Shown here: in pieces, positions 17,650 to 27,081 of the stretch | How positions within the stretch are numbered: the first letter of the stretch is position 1 | How the letters are laid out: the number at the start of each line of letters is the position of its first letter | Source: Microbacterium sp. Au-Mic1 | GTDB lineage: Bacteria; Actinomycetota; Actinomycetes; Actinomycetales; Microbacteriaceae | Assembly: GCF_021341785.1 (NCBI RefSeq) | Contig: NZ_JAJTTF010000006.1 | Coordinates: 239,461 to 303,460, forward strand | Direction of reading: 5' to 3' | DNA: 64,000 nt | The notes under the pieces: model-generated | The model's input: the letters and a program-made list of their open reading frames with translations, nothing else | What the model was told of the DNA's origin: nothing | Database searches by the model: none | Made by a program: the position numbers and the translations under genes

Positions 17650-20078
17650 GTGACCGACACCGTCACCAGGCGGGCGTCGGCCGCGCCGACCTCGTGCACG
17701 TCCCCCGTGAGCCGCACCGGCAGAGCCGCCGTCGCCGCGCCGGGGAGCACGCGGTGCGCACGGGCGCGCTCGTTCGAGATCGCGCCCCCTGTGACGCCGG
17801 CGATCTCGCCGTTGTCGGGCGCCGGAGCGGACGCCTCGGCGTGGGCGGCCGCCCACACGCGCACCTCCCCCGGCTCGACCACCCGGGTCAGCGTGCGGTC
17901 GGTGAACGCGAAGCGCGCCGCCGGCACCGCGAAACGCAGCGTGCGGCGCTCTCCCGGCTCGAGCTCGACGCGCGCGTAACCCAGCAGCTGCGCCACGGGA
18001 CGCGTCACGCTCGCCACGACGTCCCGCCCGTACAGCTGCACGACCTCGGCTCCACGGCGGGCGCCCGTGTTGGCGACGGTCACGGTCGCGGTGAAGGCGC
18101 CGTCCGTGCGGGCCTCGGCGGAGACCGCGAAATCGTCGTAGACGAAGCTCGTGTACGACAGTCCGAACCCGAACGGCCGCAGCGGGGTCGGATCCGTGGA
18201 AGTGACGTCGGAGGGGCCGCCCAGGATCGGATGCAGGTAGCTGTACGGCTGCGCCCCCGCCGATCGCGGCAGGCTGAGCGGCAGCCGGCCCGAGGGCGAC
18301 GCCGCACCGGTGAGCACGTCCGCGATCGCCGTGCCGCCCTCCTCGCCCGGGAAGAAGGCCTGCAGCACAGCCCCCGGACGCGCAGCACCATCGTCGAGCG
18401 CCCAGTCGATCGCATAGGGACGACCGGAGAGCACGACCATGAGGACGGGCGTTCCGGACTCGACCAGGCGCTCGACGAGCTCGCGCTGCACGCCGGGGAG
18501 GTCGAGCGACTCCACATCGTTGCCCTCGCCGACGGTTCCCCGGCCGAAGAGCCCCGCCTGGTCGCCGACCACGACGATCGCGATGTCGGCGTCCGCGGCG
18601 GCACGCTCGGCCTCGGCGAAGCCCGACGTGTCGTCGCCGTCGACCTCGGATCCGCGCACGTGCACGATCTCCGCTTCGGGGAGCGCGACGGCAAGCGCCT
18701 CGCGCACGGTGGGCATCTCGATGCCCAGCTCATGGTCGGGGTGGTGCGCGAGCACGTGGTTCGCGAACGAGTAGCAGCCCTGCAGCGCATCCGTGCGATC
18801 GGCATTGGGCCCGATGAGCGCGATGCGTCGCGCCGACGCCGCGAGCGGCAGGACGCCGTCGTTCGACAGCAGCACGAGGGATTCCGCGGCCAGCCGCCGC
18901 GCGACCGATCGGTGCTGAGGGGTGTCGAGGTCGACCGCGACCGGGGCCTCGTCCTCGAAGGCGCCGGGCTCGAGGAGTCCGAGCTGCTCCTTCTGGGCGA
19001 GCACCCGTATGACGGCGCGATCGAGATAGGCCTCGTCGAGCGCACCGCTGCGCACCCGGTCGATCAGGGGCTCCAGGTAGGCGTCGCCGGAGGGCAGCTC
19101 CACGTCGATCCCCGCCCGCAGCGCGAGCTCGGCGGCCTCGCCCCGGTCGGCCGCGACCGCGTGCATGACCTCGAGGAACGCGATCGCGAAGTAGTCGGCC
19201 ACCACGACGCCGTCGAAGCCGAGCCGCTCGCGGAGGAGCCCCGTCAGCAGGGCCGGATCCGACGCGACAGGCACACCGTCGATCTCGGCGTAACTGTTCA
19301 TGACGCCGCGCACCCCGCCGTCCCGGATCGCCATCTCGAACGGCGGCAGGAAGACGTCGGCGACCTCGCGCGGCCCGGCGGACACCGGCGCATGGTTGCG
19401 GCCGGCGCGCGAGCCGGAGTACCCGAGGAAGTGCTTGAGCGTGGCGTGCACCCCGGCGGACTGCAGCCCCTGGACGTAGGCGGTGCCCACGGTGCCCACG
19501 AGGTAGGGGTCCTCGCCGATGCACTCGTCCACCCTTCCCCAACGGGGGTCGCGCACCACATCGAGCACCGGGGCGAGCCCCTGGTGGATGCCGAGCGTGC
19601 GCATCGAATCCCCGATCAGCGCCCCCATCTCGGCGACGAGCTCGGGGTCGAACGAAGCGCCCCAGGCCAGCGGTGTCGGGAAGGTCGCGGCCTTCCACGC
19701 GGCGAGGCCCGTGAGGCACTCCTCGTGCACGAGCGCCGGGATCCCGAGCCGCGTCTCGCGCTTCAACCGACGCTGCTCCTCCCAGAGCCAGGCCGCGCGC
19801 TCCGCGGGCTCGACGGGGCGAGTGCCGTACACGCGGGTGTAGTGACCGATGCCGTCGCGGGTGATGCCGGCCAGCGTGTCGTGGCGTCCTGCGGCCGCCA
19901 TCTCGTTCTGCAGGGGCGCCACGACCTCGCCGCCCTGATCGAGCCAGTACCCGACGAGCTGCGCGGCCTTCTCCTCGAGCGTCATCCGCGCGAGCAGCTC
20001 CCCGACCCGCGCGGAGGCGATCGGGAGGGCCGGGATCTCGTCCGTCGCCGTGGCCTGGGTGGTCGTGTCCGAAGTCAT
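17646..20078 (-). CDS. GH3 beta-xylosidase / beta-glucosidase
   Basis: 810 residues. The GH3 N-terminal barrel contains DPRWGRVDECIGEDPYL and KHFLGYSGSRAGRNHAP. The nucleophile Asp is in GVVVADYFAI (about residue 291), where the first half of the more common VxSDY motif is changed. The C-terminal alpha/beta sandwich (IALIGPNADRTDALQGCYSF) and a fibronectin-III-like domain complete the protein. There is no signal peptide. The xylan context suggests xylo-oligosaccharide hydrolysis in the cytoplasm; beta-glucosidase remains possible. The gene begins 2 nt after the MalG-type permease and is coupled to GH43. Confidence 0.92.
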   Translation of the reverse strand: MTSDTTTQATATDEIPALPIASARVGELLARMTLEEKAAQLVGYWLDQGGEVVAPLQNEMAAAGRHDTLAGITRDGIGHYTRVYGTRPVEPAERAAWLWEEQRRLKRETRLGIPALVHEECLTGLAAWKAATFPTPLAWGASFDPELVAEMGALIGDSMRTLGIHQGLAPVLDVVRDPRWGRVDECIGEDPYLVGTVGTAYVQGLQSAGVHATLKHFLGYSGSRAGRNHAPVSAGPREVADVFLPPFEMAIRDGGVRGVMNSYAEIDGVPVASDPALLTGLLRERLGFDGVVVADYFAIAFLEVMHAVAADRGEAAELALRAGIDVELPSGDAYLEPLIDRVRSGALDEAYLDRAVIRVLAQKEQLGLLEPGAFEDEAPVAVDLDTPQHRSVARRLAAESLVLLSNDGVLPLAASARRIALIGPNADRTDALQGCYSFANHVLAHHPDHELGIEMPTVREALAVALPEAEIVHVRGSEVDGDDTSGFAEAERAAADADIAIVVVGDQAGLFGRGTVGEGNDVESLDLPGVQRELVERLVESGTPVLMVVLSGRPYAIDWALDDGAARPGAVLQAFFPGEEGGTAIADVLTGAASPSGRLPLSLPRSAGAQPYSYLHPILGGPSDVTSTDPTPLRPFGFGLSYTSFVYDDFAVSAEARTDGAFTATVTVANTGARRGAEVVQLYGRDVVASVTRPVAQLLGYARVELEPGERRTLRFAVPAARFAFTDRTLTRVVEPGEVRVWAAAHAEASAPAPDNGEIAGVTGGAISNERARAHRVLPGAATAALPVRLTGDVHEVGAADARLVTVSVT

Positions 20079-20080
20079 GC

Positions 20081-20971
20081 TCAGCCCTTCACCGCGCCGG
20101 TCAGGCCGCCGACGATGCGGCGTTCGAAGAGGCTGAAGAAGATGAGCGCGGGCAGCATCGACAGCGAGGTGTAGGCCAGCACACGGGCGGTGTCGACCGA
20201 GTACTGCGAGGAGAAGTTCTGCACGCCGAGCGGCAGCGTGAACAGATTCGGGTCATTGAGGATGAACAGCGGCAGCATGTAGCCGTTCCACGATCCGACG
20301 AACGCGAGGATGCCGACCGTGATGACGCCCGGGAGGCTGAGCGGGATCACCATCCGCCAGAAGAAGCCGAGCCGGGAGGCGCCGTCGATCGCCGCCGCCT
20401 CCTCGAGCTCCTTGGGGATCGCCTTCAGGAACGGTACGAGGATGATGATCGTGCCGGGCAGGGCGAACGCGATCTGCGGCACGATGATGCCGGCCAGGCT
20501 GTTCACCAGGCCGAAGTTGCGGATCAGGAGGTACAGCGGGGTGATCGCGACGGTGACAGGGAACATCAGCCCCGCGGCGAACAGCGCGTACATGGCCGGC
20601 TTGGCGGCGAACTCGTAGCGGGCGAGCACGTACGCCGCCATGACGCCGAGCAGCACGGCGCCGACGGTCGTGCCGATCGCGACGACGGTCGAGTTGACCA
20701 GAGCCGTCCAGAACTCGGATCCGGCGAGCACGTCGGAGTAGTTGGCGAACTGCCAGGGCGCCGGGAAGCCGGACGGATCCTTCGTGATCTGCGAGTTCGT
20801 GCGGAACCCGCCGATGATGATGTAGAGCACCGGCGTGATGCAGATCGTCACGAGCACGATCGCGATCAGGTACAGCCCGGGGCTCCCCCACGGGGCCTTC
20901 TGCGAACGGCGTTCGCCTCTGCGCCCGCGCGGCTGCACGATGGCCGTGGTGCGGAGGGTGTCGGTGGTCAT
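20081..20971 (-). CDS. Sugar ABC transporter permease (MalG type)
   Basis: 296 residues with six predicted helices and an EAA loop EEAAAIDGASRLGFFW. The ATG at 20971 overlaps the upstream permease stop by 4 nt. It is part of the xylo-oligosaccharide importer, in the order binding protein, MalF-type, MalG-type, GH3, GH43. The operon resembles the actinobacterial bxlEFGA arrangement. Confidence 0.92.
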   Translation of the reverse strand: MTTDTLRTTAIVQPRGRRGERRSQKAPWGSPGLYLIAIVLVTICITPVLYIIIGGFRTNSQITKDPSGFPAPWQFANYSDVLAGSEFWTALVNSTVVAIGTTVGAVLLGVMAAYVLARYEFAAKPAMYALFAAGLMFPVTVAITPLYLLIRNFGLVNSLAGIIVPQIAFALPGTIIILVPFLKAIPKELEEAAAIDGASRLGFFWRMVIPLSLPGVITVGILAFVGSWNGYMLPLFILNDPNLFTLPLGVQNFSSQYSVDTARVLAYTSLSMLPALIFFSLFERRIVGGLTGAVKG

Positions 20972-21975
20972 CGGCGGGCCTTTCCGCTGTCGCCCGTCAG
21001 GGCGCCGTCGGTGTCGCGCCGCAGCACGAACCGCTGATAGATCAGGGCGACGACGAGAGTGATCAGGAAGAGCATCACGGCCACCGCGTTGCCGAAGCCG
21101 TAACTGCCGGCGAGATGCCCGTTCTGGTACATGTACGTCGCCATCGTCGAGGTGCCCGCCGTGGCGGAGATGTACTGCCCCCAGATGATGTTGACGAGGT
21201 CGAAGAGCTGCAGCGCGCCGATGATCGACAGGAACGCCCAGATGCGGATCGTCGGACCCAGCAGGGGCACGGTAATGTTCCACTGGATCTTCCAGAAGCC
21301 GGCGCCGTCGATCGCCGCCGCCTCGAACAGCTCCTCGGGGATGGACTGCATGCCCGCGAGCATCAGGATGACCGCGAACCCGATGTACTTCCAGGTGATG
21401 ATGACCATCAGCGTCCACAGGGCGAGCTTCGGATCCGCGAGCCACGAGTGCTGGAGGAAGCCGAGCCCGAGCTTGCCGAGCAGCGAGTTCAACGCGCCCG
21501 AGTCCTGCATCATCAGGTTCCACCCCGTGCCGACGATGACCTCGGAGATCACGTAGGGCACGAAGATCAGCACGCGGATCAGCGACCGCCCGCGGAACTT
21601 CTGGTTCAGCAGGAGCGCGAACAGGATCGCGATCGGCCCCTGCAGCACGAGCGAGAGCACGACGATCGCGAAGTTGTGCACCACCGCGTCGCGGAACGTG
21701 TGGTCCTGCCACATGTGGATGTAGTTGTCGAGACCGACGAACTGCGTCGGCCACCCGAACCCGTTCCACTTGAAGAACCCGTAGACGGAGGCCATCCCCA
21801 CCGGGAGGATGACGAATCCGACGAACATCAGCAGGGCGGGCCCGGAGAGCAGCGCGATCTCGCCGCGCTTGCGCCAGTCGGCGCGTGCTCGCCGCACCAG
21901 GGCCGGGGAGACCCCGGTCCCGGTGCGGCGGTCGCTCTCAGGCACGGCCTCGGCCATCACCTGGGTGCCAGTCAT
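20968..21975 (-). CDS. Sugar ABC transporter permease (MalF type)
   Basis: 335 residues with a charged N-terminus and six predicted helices. The EAA loop is FEAAAIDGAGFWKIQW. It is located 9 nt after the binding-protein gene and overlaps the next permease by 4 nt. It forms the channel with its partner. Confidence 0.92.
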   Translation of the reverse strand: MTGTQVMAEAVPESDRRTGTGVSPALVRRARADWRKRGEIALLSGPALLMFVGFVILPVGMASVYGFFKWNGFGWPTQFVGLDNYIHMWQDHTFRDAVVHNFAIVVLSLVLQGPIAILFALLLNQKFRGRSLIRVLIFVPYVISEVIVGTGWNLMMQDSGALNSLLGKLGLGFLQHSWLADPKLALWTLMVIITWKYIGFAVILMLAGMQSIPEELFEAAAIDGAGFWKIQWNITVPLLGPTIRIWAFLSIIGALQLFDLVNIIWGQYISATAGTSTMATYMYQNGHLAGSYGFGNAVAVMLFLITLVVALIYQRFVLRRDTDGALTGDSGKARR

Positions 21976-21984
21976 CGCTCTCGC

Positions 21985-23277
21985 TCAGCCCCTCGCCGCG
22001 GCGTCGGTGATCTTCTGGAGGAGCGTCTTCGGGTCGCCCTGCCCGGCGAGCATCTCCACGACGCCCGTGTTCAGCGCGTTGCCGACGTTCTGCCCGAGCG
22101 CGGTGTCGAGCCAGAGCGCCACGTACGGCGCCTTGCTGTAGGCCTCCATGAGGGGCTTCAGCGAAGCGTTGTCGACCGCGCCCTTGGCGTCCTGGTTGGC
22201 CGGGATGGTCTGGAACGCCACGGCGTACTTCTCCTGCTGCTCCTTCGCCGCGACGAAGTTGAGGAACTTCTCGCACGAAGACGGGGACTTCTCGGAGCAG
22301 GAGTAGCCATCCAGGCCGCCCATCATCGCGCCCGCCTCGCCCTTGCCCCCGGAGACCTCGGGGAACGGGAACCAGTCGAGGTCGGCCAGCGGCTTCTGAT
22401 CCGGGGTGAGGCTCGCGACCACGCCCGGCTCCCAGGCGCCCATTAGCTCCATCGCCGCCTTGTGGTTCGCGACCAGGCCTGCCGAGGAGTTCGCACCCTG
22501 CTGCGCCGACGTGGTGAGGAAGCCCTCGTTGAACGGCTCGACCTGGGCGAACTTCTGCAGGTTGTTCGCAGCCGTCAGCCAGCAGCCGTCGGTGAAGTCC
22601 TTCTTCGTGGCGAGGTTCGTGATGAGGTCCTTGCCGCAGGCACGCACCGCGAAGAAGTAGTACCAGTGCGCGGCCGGCCAGGCGTCCTTCGCACCGAGGG
22701 CGATGGGGGCGATGCCTGCGGCCTTGAGCTTGATGATGGCCGCCTCGAGGTCGTCCATCGTCTTCGGGGTCTCGGTGATGCCCGCCTTCGCGAACAGATC
22801 CTTGCTGTAGAAGAGGCCGCCGGGCAGCACCGCGGTGGGGACGCCGTAGACCTTGCCATCCACCGTGAACGCGCTCAGGGCAGCGTCTCCGATCGCCTTC
22901 TTGACGTCGGGGTCGATCTTGTCCGTCAGATCCTTGACCTTGCCCGCCGCCACGACGTCGGCGAGCTTGCTGCCGCCGCGGGCCATGAAGACGTCGGGCA
23001 TGTCGCCCGAGTTGACGGCGGTCTGCAGTTTGCCGTCCATGTCCTCGTTCTGGATCGAGGTGACCTTCACCGTCACGTCGGGGTTGGCCTTGTGGAACGC
23101 GGCTGCCGCGTCCGTCCAGAACTGCTTGCCGTCGCCGGTGGTCGAGTTCTGCCACACCGTCAGCGTCTGCTTGCCGCCCGCGTCGCCACCACCGGAGCCA
23201 CCGGAGCAGCCGGTGAGGGCAATCGCGCCCACGGCCGCGACCGCCACGGCGGCGGTCAGAACCTTGCGGATCTTCAT
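21985..23277 (-). CDS. ABC transporter sugar-binding lipoprotein, probable xylo-oligosaccharide
   Basis: 430 residues. Lipoprotein signal with lipobox LTGC (Cys24), then a Gly/Ser-rich linker and a solute-binding domain starting TLTVWQNSTTGDGKQFWTDA. Two Cys pairs in the C-terminal lobe (ACGKDL...DGCWL and SCSEKSPSSCEKF) may form disulfides outside the cell. The ATG at 23277 has GAGGAG upstream and matches the signal peptide. It is the first gene of the GH3/GH43 operon and is divergent from a LacI regulator with two inverted repeats between them. Xylo-oligosaccharide binding is inferred from context. Confidence 0.88.
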   Translation of the reverse strand: MKIRKVLTAAVAVAAVGAIALTGCSGGSGGGDAGGKQTLTVWQNSTTGDGKQFWTDAAAAFHKANPDVTVKVTSIQNEDMDGKLQTAVNSGDMPDVFMARGGSKLADVVAAGKVKDLTDKIDPDVKKAIGDAALSAFTVDGKVYGVPTAVLPGGLFYSKDLFAKAGITETPKTMDDLEAAIIKLKAAGIAPIALGAKDAWPAAHWYYFFAVRACGKDLITNLATKKDFTDGCWLTAANNLQKFAQVEPFNEGFLTTSAQQGANSSAGLVANHKAAMELMGAWEPGVVASLTPDQKPLADLDWFPFPEVSGGKGEAGAMMGGLDGYSCSEKSPSSCEKFLNFVAAKEQQEKYAVAFQTIPANQDAKGAVDNASLKPLMEAYSKAPYVALWLDTALGQNVGNALNTGVVEMLAGQGDPKTLLQKITDAAARG

Positions 23278-23314
23278 GCTGTGTTTCTCCTCATCGTCGA
23301 GTTCCAGCACCGCG

Positions 23315-23332
23315 TCGGCAATTTGTTGCCGA
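23315..23332. promoter_or_regulatory. Inverted repeat in the leader of the xylo-oligosaccharide operon
   Basis: TCGGCAA and TTGCCGA form a perfect 7-bp inverted repeat with a 4-nt spacer, 38 nt upstream of the binding-protein ATG. It may be an operator downstream of the promoter or a leader hairpin. Confidence 0.4.
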
Positions 23333-23356
23333 CTACAGCGAATGTGCCGTCGGCCT

Positions 23357-23403
23357 ACTCTGGCACTCGCGTCACCCGCATGTCAAACGATATCGATAAC
23401 GTT
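23357..23403 (-). promoter_or_regulatory. Promoter and LacI operator of the xylo-oligosaccharide operon
   Basis: AACGATATCGATAACGTT (23386-23403) is an 18-bp near-palindrome with 16 of 18 positions symmetric and a central CG, which is typical of LacI sites. A consensus -35 TTGACA (23381-23386, minus strand) abuts it. A weak -10, CAGAGT (23357-23362), lies 18 nt further. The same site is 10 nt upstream of the TAGATT -10 hexamer of the divergent lacI gene, so one operator could control both. Confidence 0.6.
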
Positions 23404-23424
23404 TTCGCTCGCTAGATTGAGCAG

Positions 23425-24420
23425 ATGAGCCCCCGCATCACGATCCACGACGTGGCCCACGCCGCCGGCGTCTCCGTCGCGACCGTCTCGAAGGCGATCA
23501 ACGGCCGTGACGGCGTCTCGCCGTCGACGCTCGAGCACGTGCAGGAGGTCGTGGCCCGGCTCGGATACGAGAGCTCCCTCGTCGCAACCTCCATGCGACG
23601 GCGCAGGACCGACGTCATCGGCGTGCTCGTCGCCGAGTTCGAGCCGTTCGCCGTCCAGCTGCTGCAGGGCGTCTCGGCCGCACTGCAGGGCACGCGCTTC
23701 GACGTCCTCGCCTACGCCGGGAGCGTCTCGGCGGGCGAGCACCTCGGATGGGAGCGCCGCTCACTGTCCCGCCTCGGCGGCACCCTCATCGACGGCGCCA
23801 TCCTGGTCACCCCCACGACCATGCCCGCCGACGCCCTCGTGCCGCTCGTCGCGATCGACCCGCACGAGGGGCCCGACGGACCGGCCTCGGTGAGCGTGCA
23901 CAACGCCGAAGGCGGCTTCGCCGCGACCACCCACCTGATCTCGCTGGGGCATCGTCGCATCGCGCATCTGCGCGGTCGTACCGACCTGGAGTCCGCACAC
24001 CAGCGCGAGGACGGATACCGCCGAGCGCTCGAAACCGCCGGGATCCCGTTCGATCCCGCACTCGTCGTCGACGGCGGCTATCGCAGGGCGAGCACGACCG
24101 CCGGCGCGCACGCGCTGCTCGATCTGACGGATCCCCCCACCGCGGTGTTCGCCGCGAACGACCTGTCCGGAATCGAGATGATCCGCGTCGCCGCGGAGCG
24201 CGGCCTGCGGATCCCCGAGGATCTGTCGGTCGTGGGCTTCGACGACGTACCCGAGGCCGCGGCGCATGTGCCGCAGCTCACGACGGTTCGTCAGCCACTC
24301 GCCGAGATGGGCGCCGAGGCCGTGCGCGTGCTGCTGGCGATGCTCGACGGCGCCCCGCACGAGCACGTGCGACTGCCGGCCGAGCTGATCGTACGCGCCT
24401 CCACCGCCGCCCCACGCTGA
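23425..24420 (+). CDS. LacI-family regulator of the xylo-oligosaccharide operon
   Basis: 331 residues. Helix-turn-helix IHDVAHAAGVSVATVSKAIN (about residues 7-26), hinge SSLVATSMRRRRTDVIGVL, then an effector domain with HRRIAHLRGR, AVFAANDLSGIEMI and VVGFDDVPEAAAHVPQLTTV. It is divergent from the GH3/GH43 importer operon, which matches the position of BxlR-type repressors in streptomycetes; orthology is not established here. TAGATT ends 6 nt before the ATG and no Shine-Dalgarno sequence is visible, so it is probably leaderless. Confidence 0.87.
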   Translation: MSPRITIHDVAHAAGVSVATVSKAINGRDGVSPSTLEHVQEVVARLGYESSLVATSMRRRRTDVIGVLVAEFEPFAVQLLQGVSAALQGTRFDVLAYAGSVSAGEHLGWERRSLSRLGGTLIDGAILVTPTTMPADALVPLVAIDPHEGPDGPASVSVHNAEGGFAATTHLISLGHRRIAHLRGRTDLESAHQREDGYRRALETAGIPFDPALVVDGGYRRASTTAGAHALLDLTDPPTAVFAANDLSGIEMIRVAAERGLRIPEDLSVVGFDDVPEAAAHVPQLTTVRQPLAEMGAEAVRVLLAMLDGAPHEHVRLPAELIVRASTAAPR

Positions 24421-24465
24421 CGCACCCGCCTGCCCGACCACGCCGCAGCCACCCCGCACGCGGCG

Positions 24466-24519
24466 TTGCATCGACTCGGCCGCGCTGATATGTTCGCTGC
24501 TACAACATTTCATCGACGT
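24466..24519 (+). promoter_or_regulatory. xylA promoter
   Basis: -35 TTGCAT (24466-24471), 17-nt spacer, -10 TATGTT (24489-24494). The predicted start is near 24501. CATTTCATCGACGT lies just after it and resembles CATTTCATCGATGT in the arabinosaccharide promoter (9961-9974), which may be a related operator. Confidence 0.6.
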
Positions 24520-24537
24520 CGCTGAAGGCGGTTCACC

Positions 24538-25728
24538 ATGTCACTCACCCCCACCCGCGAGGACAAGTTCTCGTTCGGCCTCTGGACCGTCGGCTACAAC
24601 GGCGCCGACCCCTTCGGCGGTCCGACCCGTCCCGCGCTGGACGTCGTGCACGTCGTCGAGAGGCTCGCCGAGCTCGGCGCCTATGGCCTGACCTTCCACG
24701 ACGACGACCTGTTCGCGTTCGGATCCACGGAGGCTGAGCGCCAGACGCAGATCGACCGCCTGAAGGGAGCCCTGGCCGACACCGGGCTCGTCGTGCCGAT
24801 GGTGACGACCAACCTGTTCAGCGCGCCGGTCTTCAAGGACGGCGGCTTCACCTCGAACGACCGTGCCGTGCGCCGCTTCGCCCTGCGCAAGGTGCTCCGC
24901 CAGCTCGACCTCGGCGCCGAGCTGGGCGCGAAGACGTTCGTCATGTGGGGCGGTCGCGAGGGCGCCGAATACGACTCCGCGAAGGACATCCGCGCGGCAC
25001 TGGAGCGCTACCGCGAGGCCGTGAACCTGCTCGGCGACTACGTGACGGACAAGGGCTACGACATCCGCTTCGCGATCGAGCCGAAGCCGAACGAGCCGCG
25101 CGGCGACATCCTGCTGCCCACGCTCGGCCACGCGCTCGCCTTCATCGACTCGCTCGAGCGTCCCGAGCTCGTGGGCCTGAACCCCGAAGTCGGTCACGAG
25201 CAGATGGCCGGGCTCAACTTCGCCGCCGGCATCGCGCAGGCGCTGTACCACGGCAAACTCTTCCACATCGATCTGAACGGCCAGCGCGGCATCAAGTACG
25301 ACCAGGATCTGGTGTTCGGCCACGGCGACCTGCACAACGCATTCGCGCTCGTCGACCTGCTCGAGAACGGCGGCCCGAACGGGATCCCGGCCTACGACGG
25401 CCCGCGCCACTTCGACTACAAGCCCAGCCGCACCGAGGACGAGACCGGGGTGTGGGACTCGGCGAGCGCGAACATGCGCACGTACCTGCTGCTCAAGGAG
25501 CGTGCGGCGGCCTTCCGCGCCGATCCCGAGGTGCAGGAGGCGCTCGCCGCGGCTCGTGTCGACGAGTTGTCCGCGCCGACCCTGAACGCCGGCGAGACCT
25601 ACGGCGACCTCCTCGCCGACCGTTCGGCCTATGAGGACTTCGACGCGAACGCGTACTTCGGCGGCAAGGGCTTCGGGTTCGTGCGGCTGCAGCAGCTCGC
25701 CACCGAGCACCTGCTCGGCGCCCGCTGA
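24538..25728 (+). CDS. xylA: Xylose isomerase (actinobacterial type)
   Basis: 396 residues, the usual length for short class I xylose isomerases. Converts D-xylose to D-xylulose with two divalent metals. The catalytic His-Asp segment is [12 protein letters not shown] (about residues 51-62). The Glu181/Lys183 motif is [11 protein letters not shown], and [14 protein letters not shown] carries the metal Glu and His. HIDLNGQRG and [12 protein letters not shown] carry the metal-binding Asp residues. It heads the xylA-xylB-CE7 operon and has a clear promoter upstream. GAAGG lies about 10 nt before the ATG. Confidence 0.97.
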   Translation: MSLTPTREDKFSFGLWTVGYNGADPFGGPTRPALDVVHVVERLAELGAYGLTFHDDDLFAFGSTEAERQTQIDRLKGALADTGLVVPMVTTNLFSAPVFKDGGFTSNDRAVRRFALRKVLRQLDLGAELGAKTFVMWGGREGAEYDSAKDIRAALERYREAVNLLGDYVTDKGYDIRFAIEPKPNEPRGDILLPTLGHALAFIDSLERPELVGLNPEVGHEQMAGLNFAAGIAQALYHGKLFHIDLNGQRGIKYDQDLVFGHGDLHNAFALVDLLENGGPNGIPAYDGPRHFDYKPSRTEDETGVWDSASANMRTYLLLKERAAAFRADPEVQEALAAARVDELSAPTLNAGETYGDLLADRSAYEDFDANAYFGGKGFGFVRLQQLATEHLLGAR

Positions 25729-25730
25729 AC

Positions 25731-27071
25731 ATGACGCTGGTGATGGGCGTGGACTCGTCCACGCAGTCGTGCAAGGTCGTCATCTTCGACGCCGCGTCCG
25801 GATCCGTCGTGCGCACCGGCCGCGCGGGGCATCCGGACGGCACGGCGGTCGACCCCGAGGCGTGGTGGCGTGCGCTGAACGCCGCGATCGCCGATGCCGG
25901 CGGCCTGGACGATGTCGGCGCATGGTCGATCGGCGGCCAGCAGCACGGGATGGTCGTACTCGACGACGCCGGATCCGTGATCCGCGACGCGCTCCTGTGG
26001 AACGACACCCGTTCGGCCGGCGCAGCACAGGATCTCATCACCGAGTTCGGCGCGACCGAGCTCGCGACGCGCACGGGCCTGGTGCCGGTCGCCTCGTTCA
26101 CGATCACGAAGCTGCGGTGGCTGCGCGACGCGGAGCCGCAGAACGCCGCGCGCGTGGCCGCGGTGGCCCTGCCGCACGACTGGCTGACCTGGCGGCTGCG
26201 CGGTTACGGGCCCGCGGGGGCGTCGCCGCTCGGACCGGTGCTGGACGAGCTCGTCACCGACCGCTCCGACGCGAGCGGCACCGGCTACTGGAATCCCCTG
26301 GACGGCGGCTACGACCGAGCGCTGCTCGTGGCCGCGCTCGGACACGACGCGATCCTGCCGCGGGTGCTGGGCCCGGACGAGTCGGTCGCGGATCCGTCCG
26401 GTTGCCAGGTCGCGCCGGGCGCCGGGGACAACGCCGCCGCTGCGCTCGGGCTCGGCGCGGAGCCGGGCGACGTCGTCGTGTCGATCGGCACGTCGGGCAC
26501 CGTGTGCGCGGTCAACCGCGCGCCGATCGCGGATCCGTCCGGCACGGTCGCGGGATTCGCCGATGCGACCGGGAACTTCCTCCCGCTCGTGGCGACGCTG
26601 AACGCGGCGCGTGTGCTCGACGTCACGGCGGCGCTGCTCGGCGTCGGACACGACGAGCTCAGCGATCTCGCACTGCACGCCTCCGCGGGAGCGGACGGGC
26701 TGACTCTGCTGCCGTACTTCGAGGGCGAGCGCACTCCGAACCTCCCCGATGCCACCGCGTCGCTGAGCGGCATGACGCTCTCCTCCACCACGCGTGCGAA
26801 CCTCGCCCGCGCCGCCGTCGAGGGGATGCTGCGCGGTCTGTGCGCCGGGCTCGACGCCCTCCGCGGACTCGGCATCCCGCTCGAGCGCGCCCTGCTCATC
26901 GGCGGCGGCGCGCAGTCCGAGGCCGTGCGCCGGATCGCGCCGGCGATCCTCGGCGTGCCGGTGGAGGTGCCCGCTCCGGGCGAGTACGTGGCACTGGGCG
27001 CCGCCCGCCAGGCGGCCTCGGTCCTGCACCGCGATCGCACCCCGCGGCCTGACGGCGCGGGTCGCCCCTAG
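25731..27071 (+). CDS. xylB: Xylulokinase (FGGY family)
   Basis: 446 residues, somewhat short for the family. Phosphorylates D-xylulose to D-xylulose 5-phosphate. The N-terminal motif is [31 protein letters not shown] and [14 protein letters not shown] contain the substrate-side residues. [16 protein letters not shown] and [15 protein letters not shown] form the nucleotide site. The ATG lies 2 nt after the xylA stop, so expression is coupled. Confidence 0.95.
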   Translation: MTLVMGVDSSTQSCKVVIFDAASGSVVRTGRAGHPDGTAVDPEAWWRALNAAIADAGGLDDVGAWSIGGQQHGMVVLDDAGSVIRDALLWNDTRSAGAAQDLITEFGATELATRTGLVPVASFTITKLRWLRDAEPQNAARVAAVALPHDWLTWRLRGYGPAGASPLGPVLDELVTDRSDASGTGYWNPLDGGYDRALLVAALGHDAILPRVLGPDESVADPSGCQVAPGAGDNAAAALGLGAEPGDVVVSIGTSGTVCAVNRAPIADPSGTVAGFADATGNFLPLVATLNAARVLDVTAALLGVGHDELSDLALHASAGADGLTLLPYFEGERTPNLPDATASLSGMTLSSTTRANLARAAVEGMLRGLCAGLDALRGLGIPLERALLIGGGAQSEAVRRIAPAILGVPVEVPAPGEYVALGAARQAASVLHRDRTPRPDGAGRP

Positions 27072-27081
27072 GCTGACGGGC

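Noticed and set aside
24500..24519. xylA leader as a site of the upstream LacI or ROK proteins
   Set aside because: CATTTCATCGACGT partly matches the arabinosaccharide operator but lacks the ATCGATGTAA core and does not match the 23386 or 28252 repeats. I kept it only as a weak note on the promoter.
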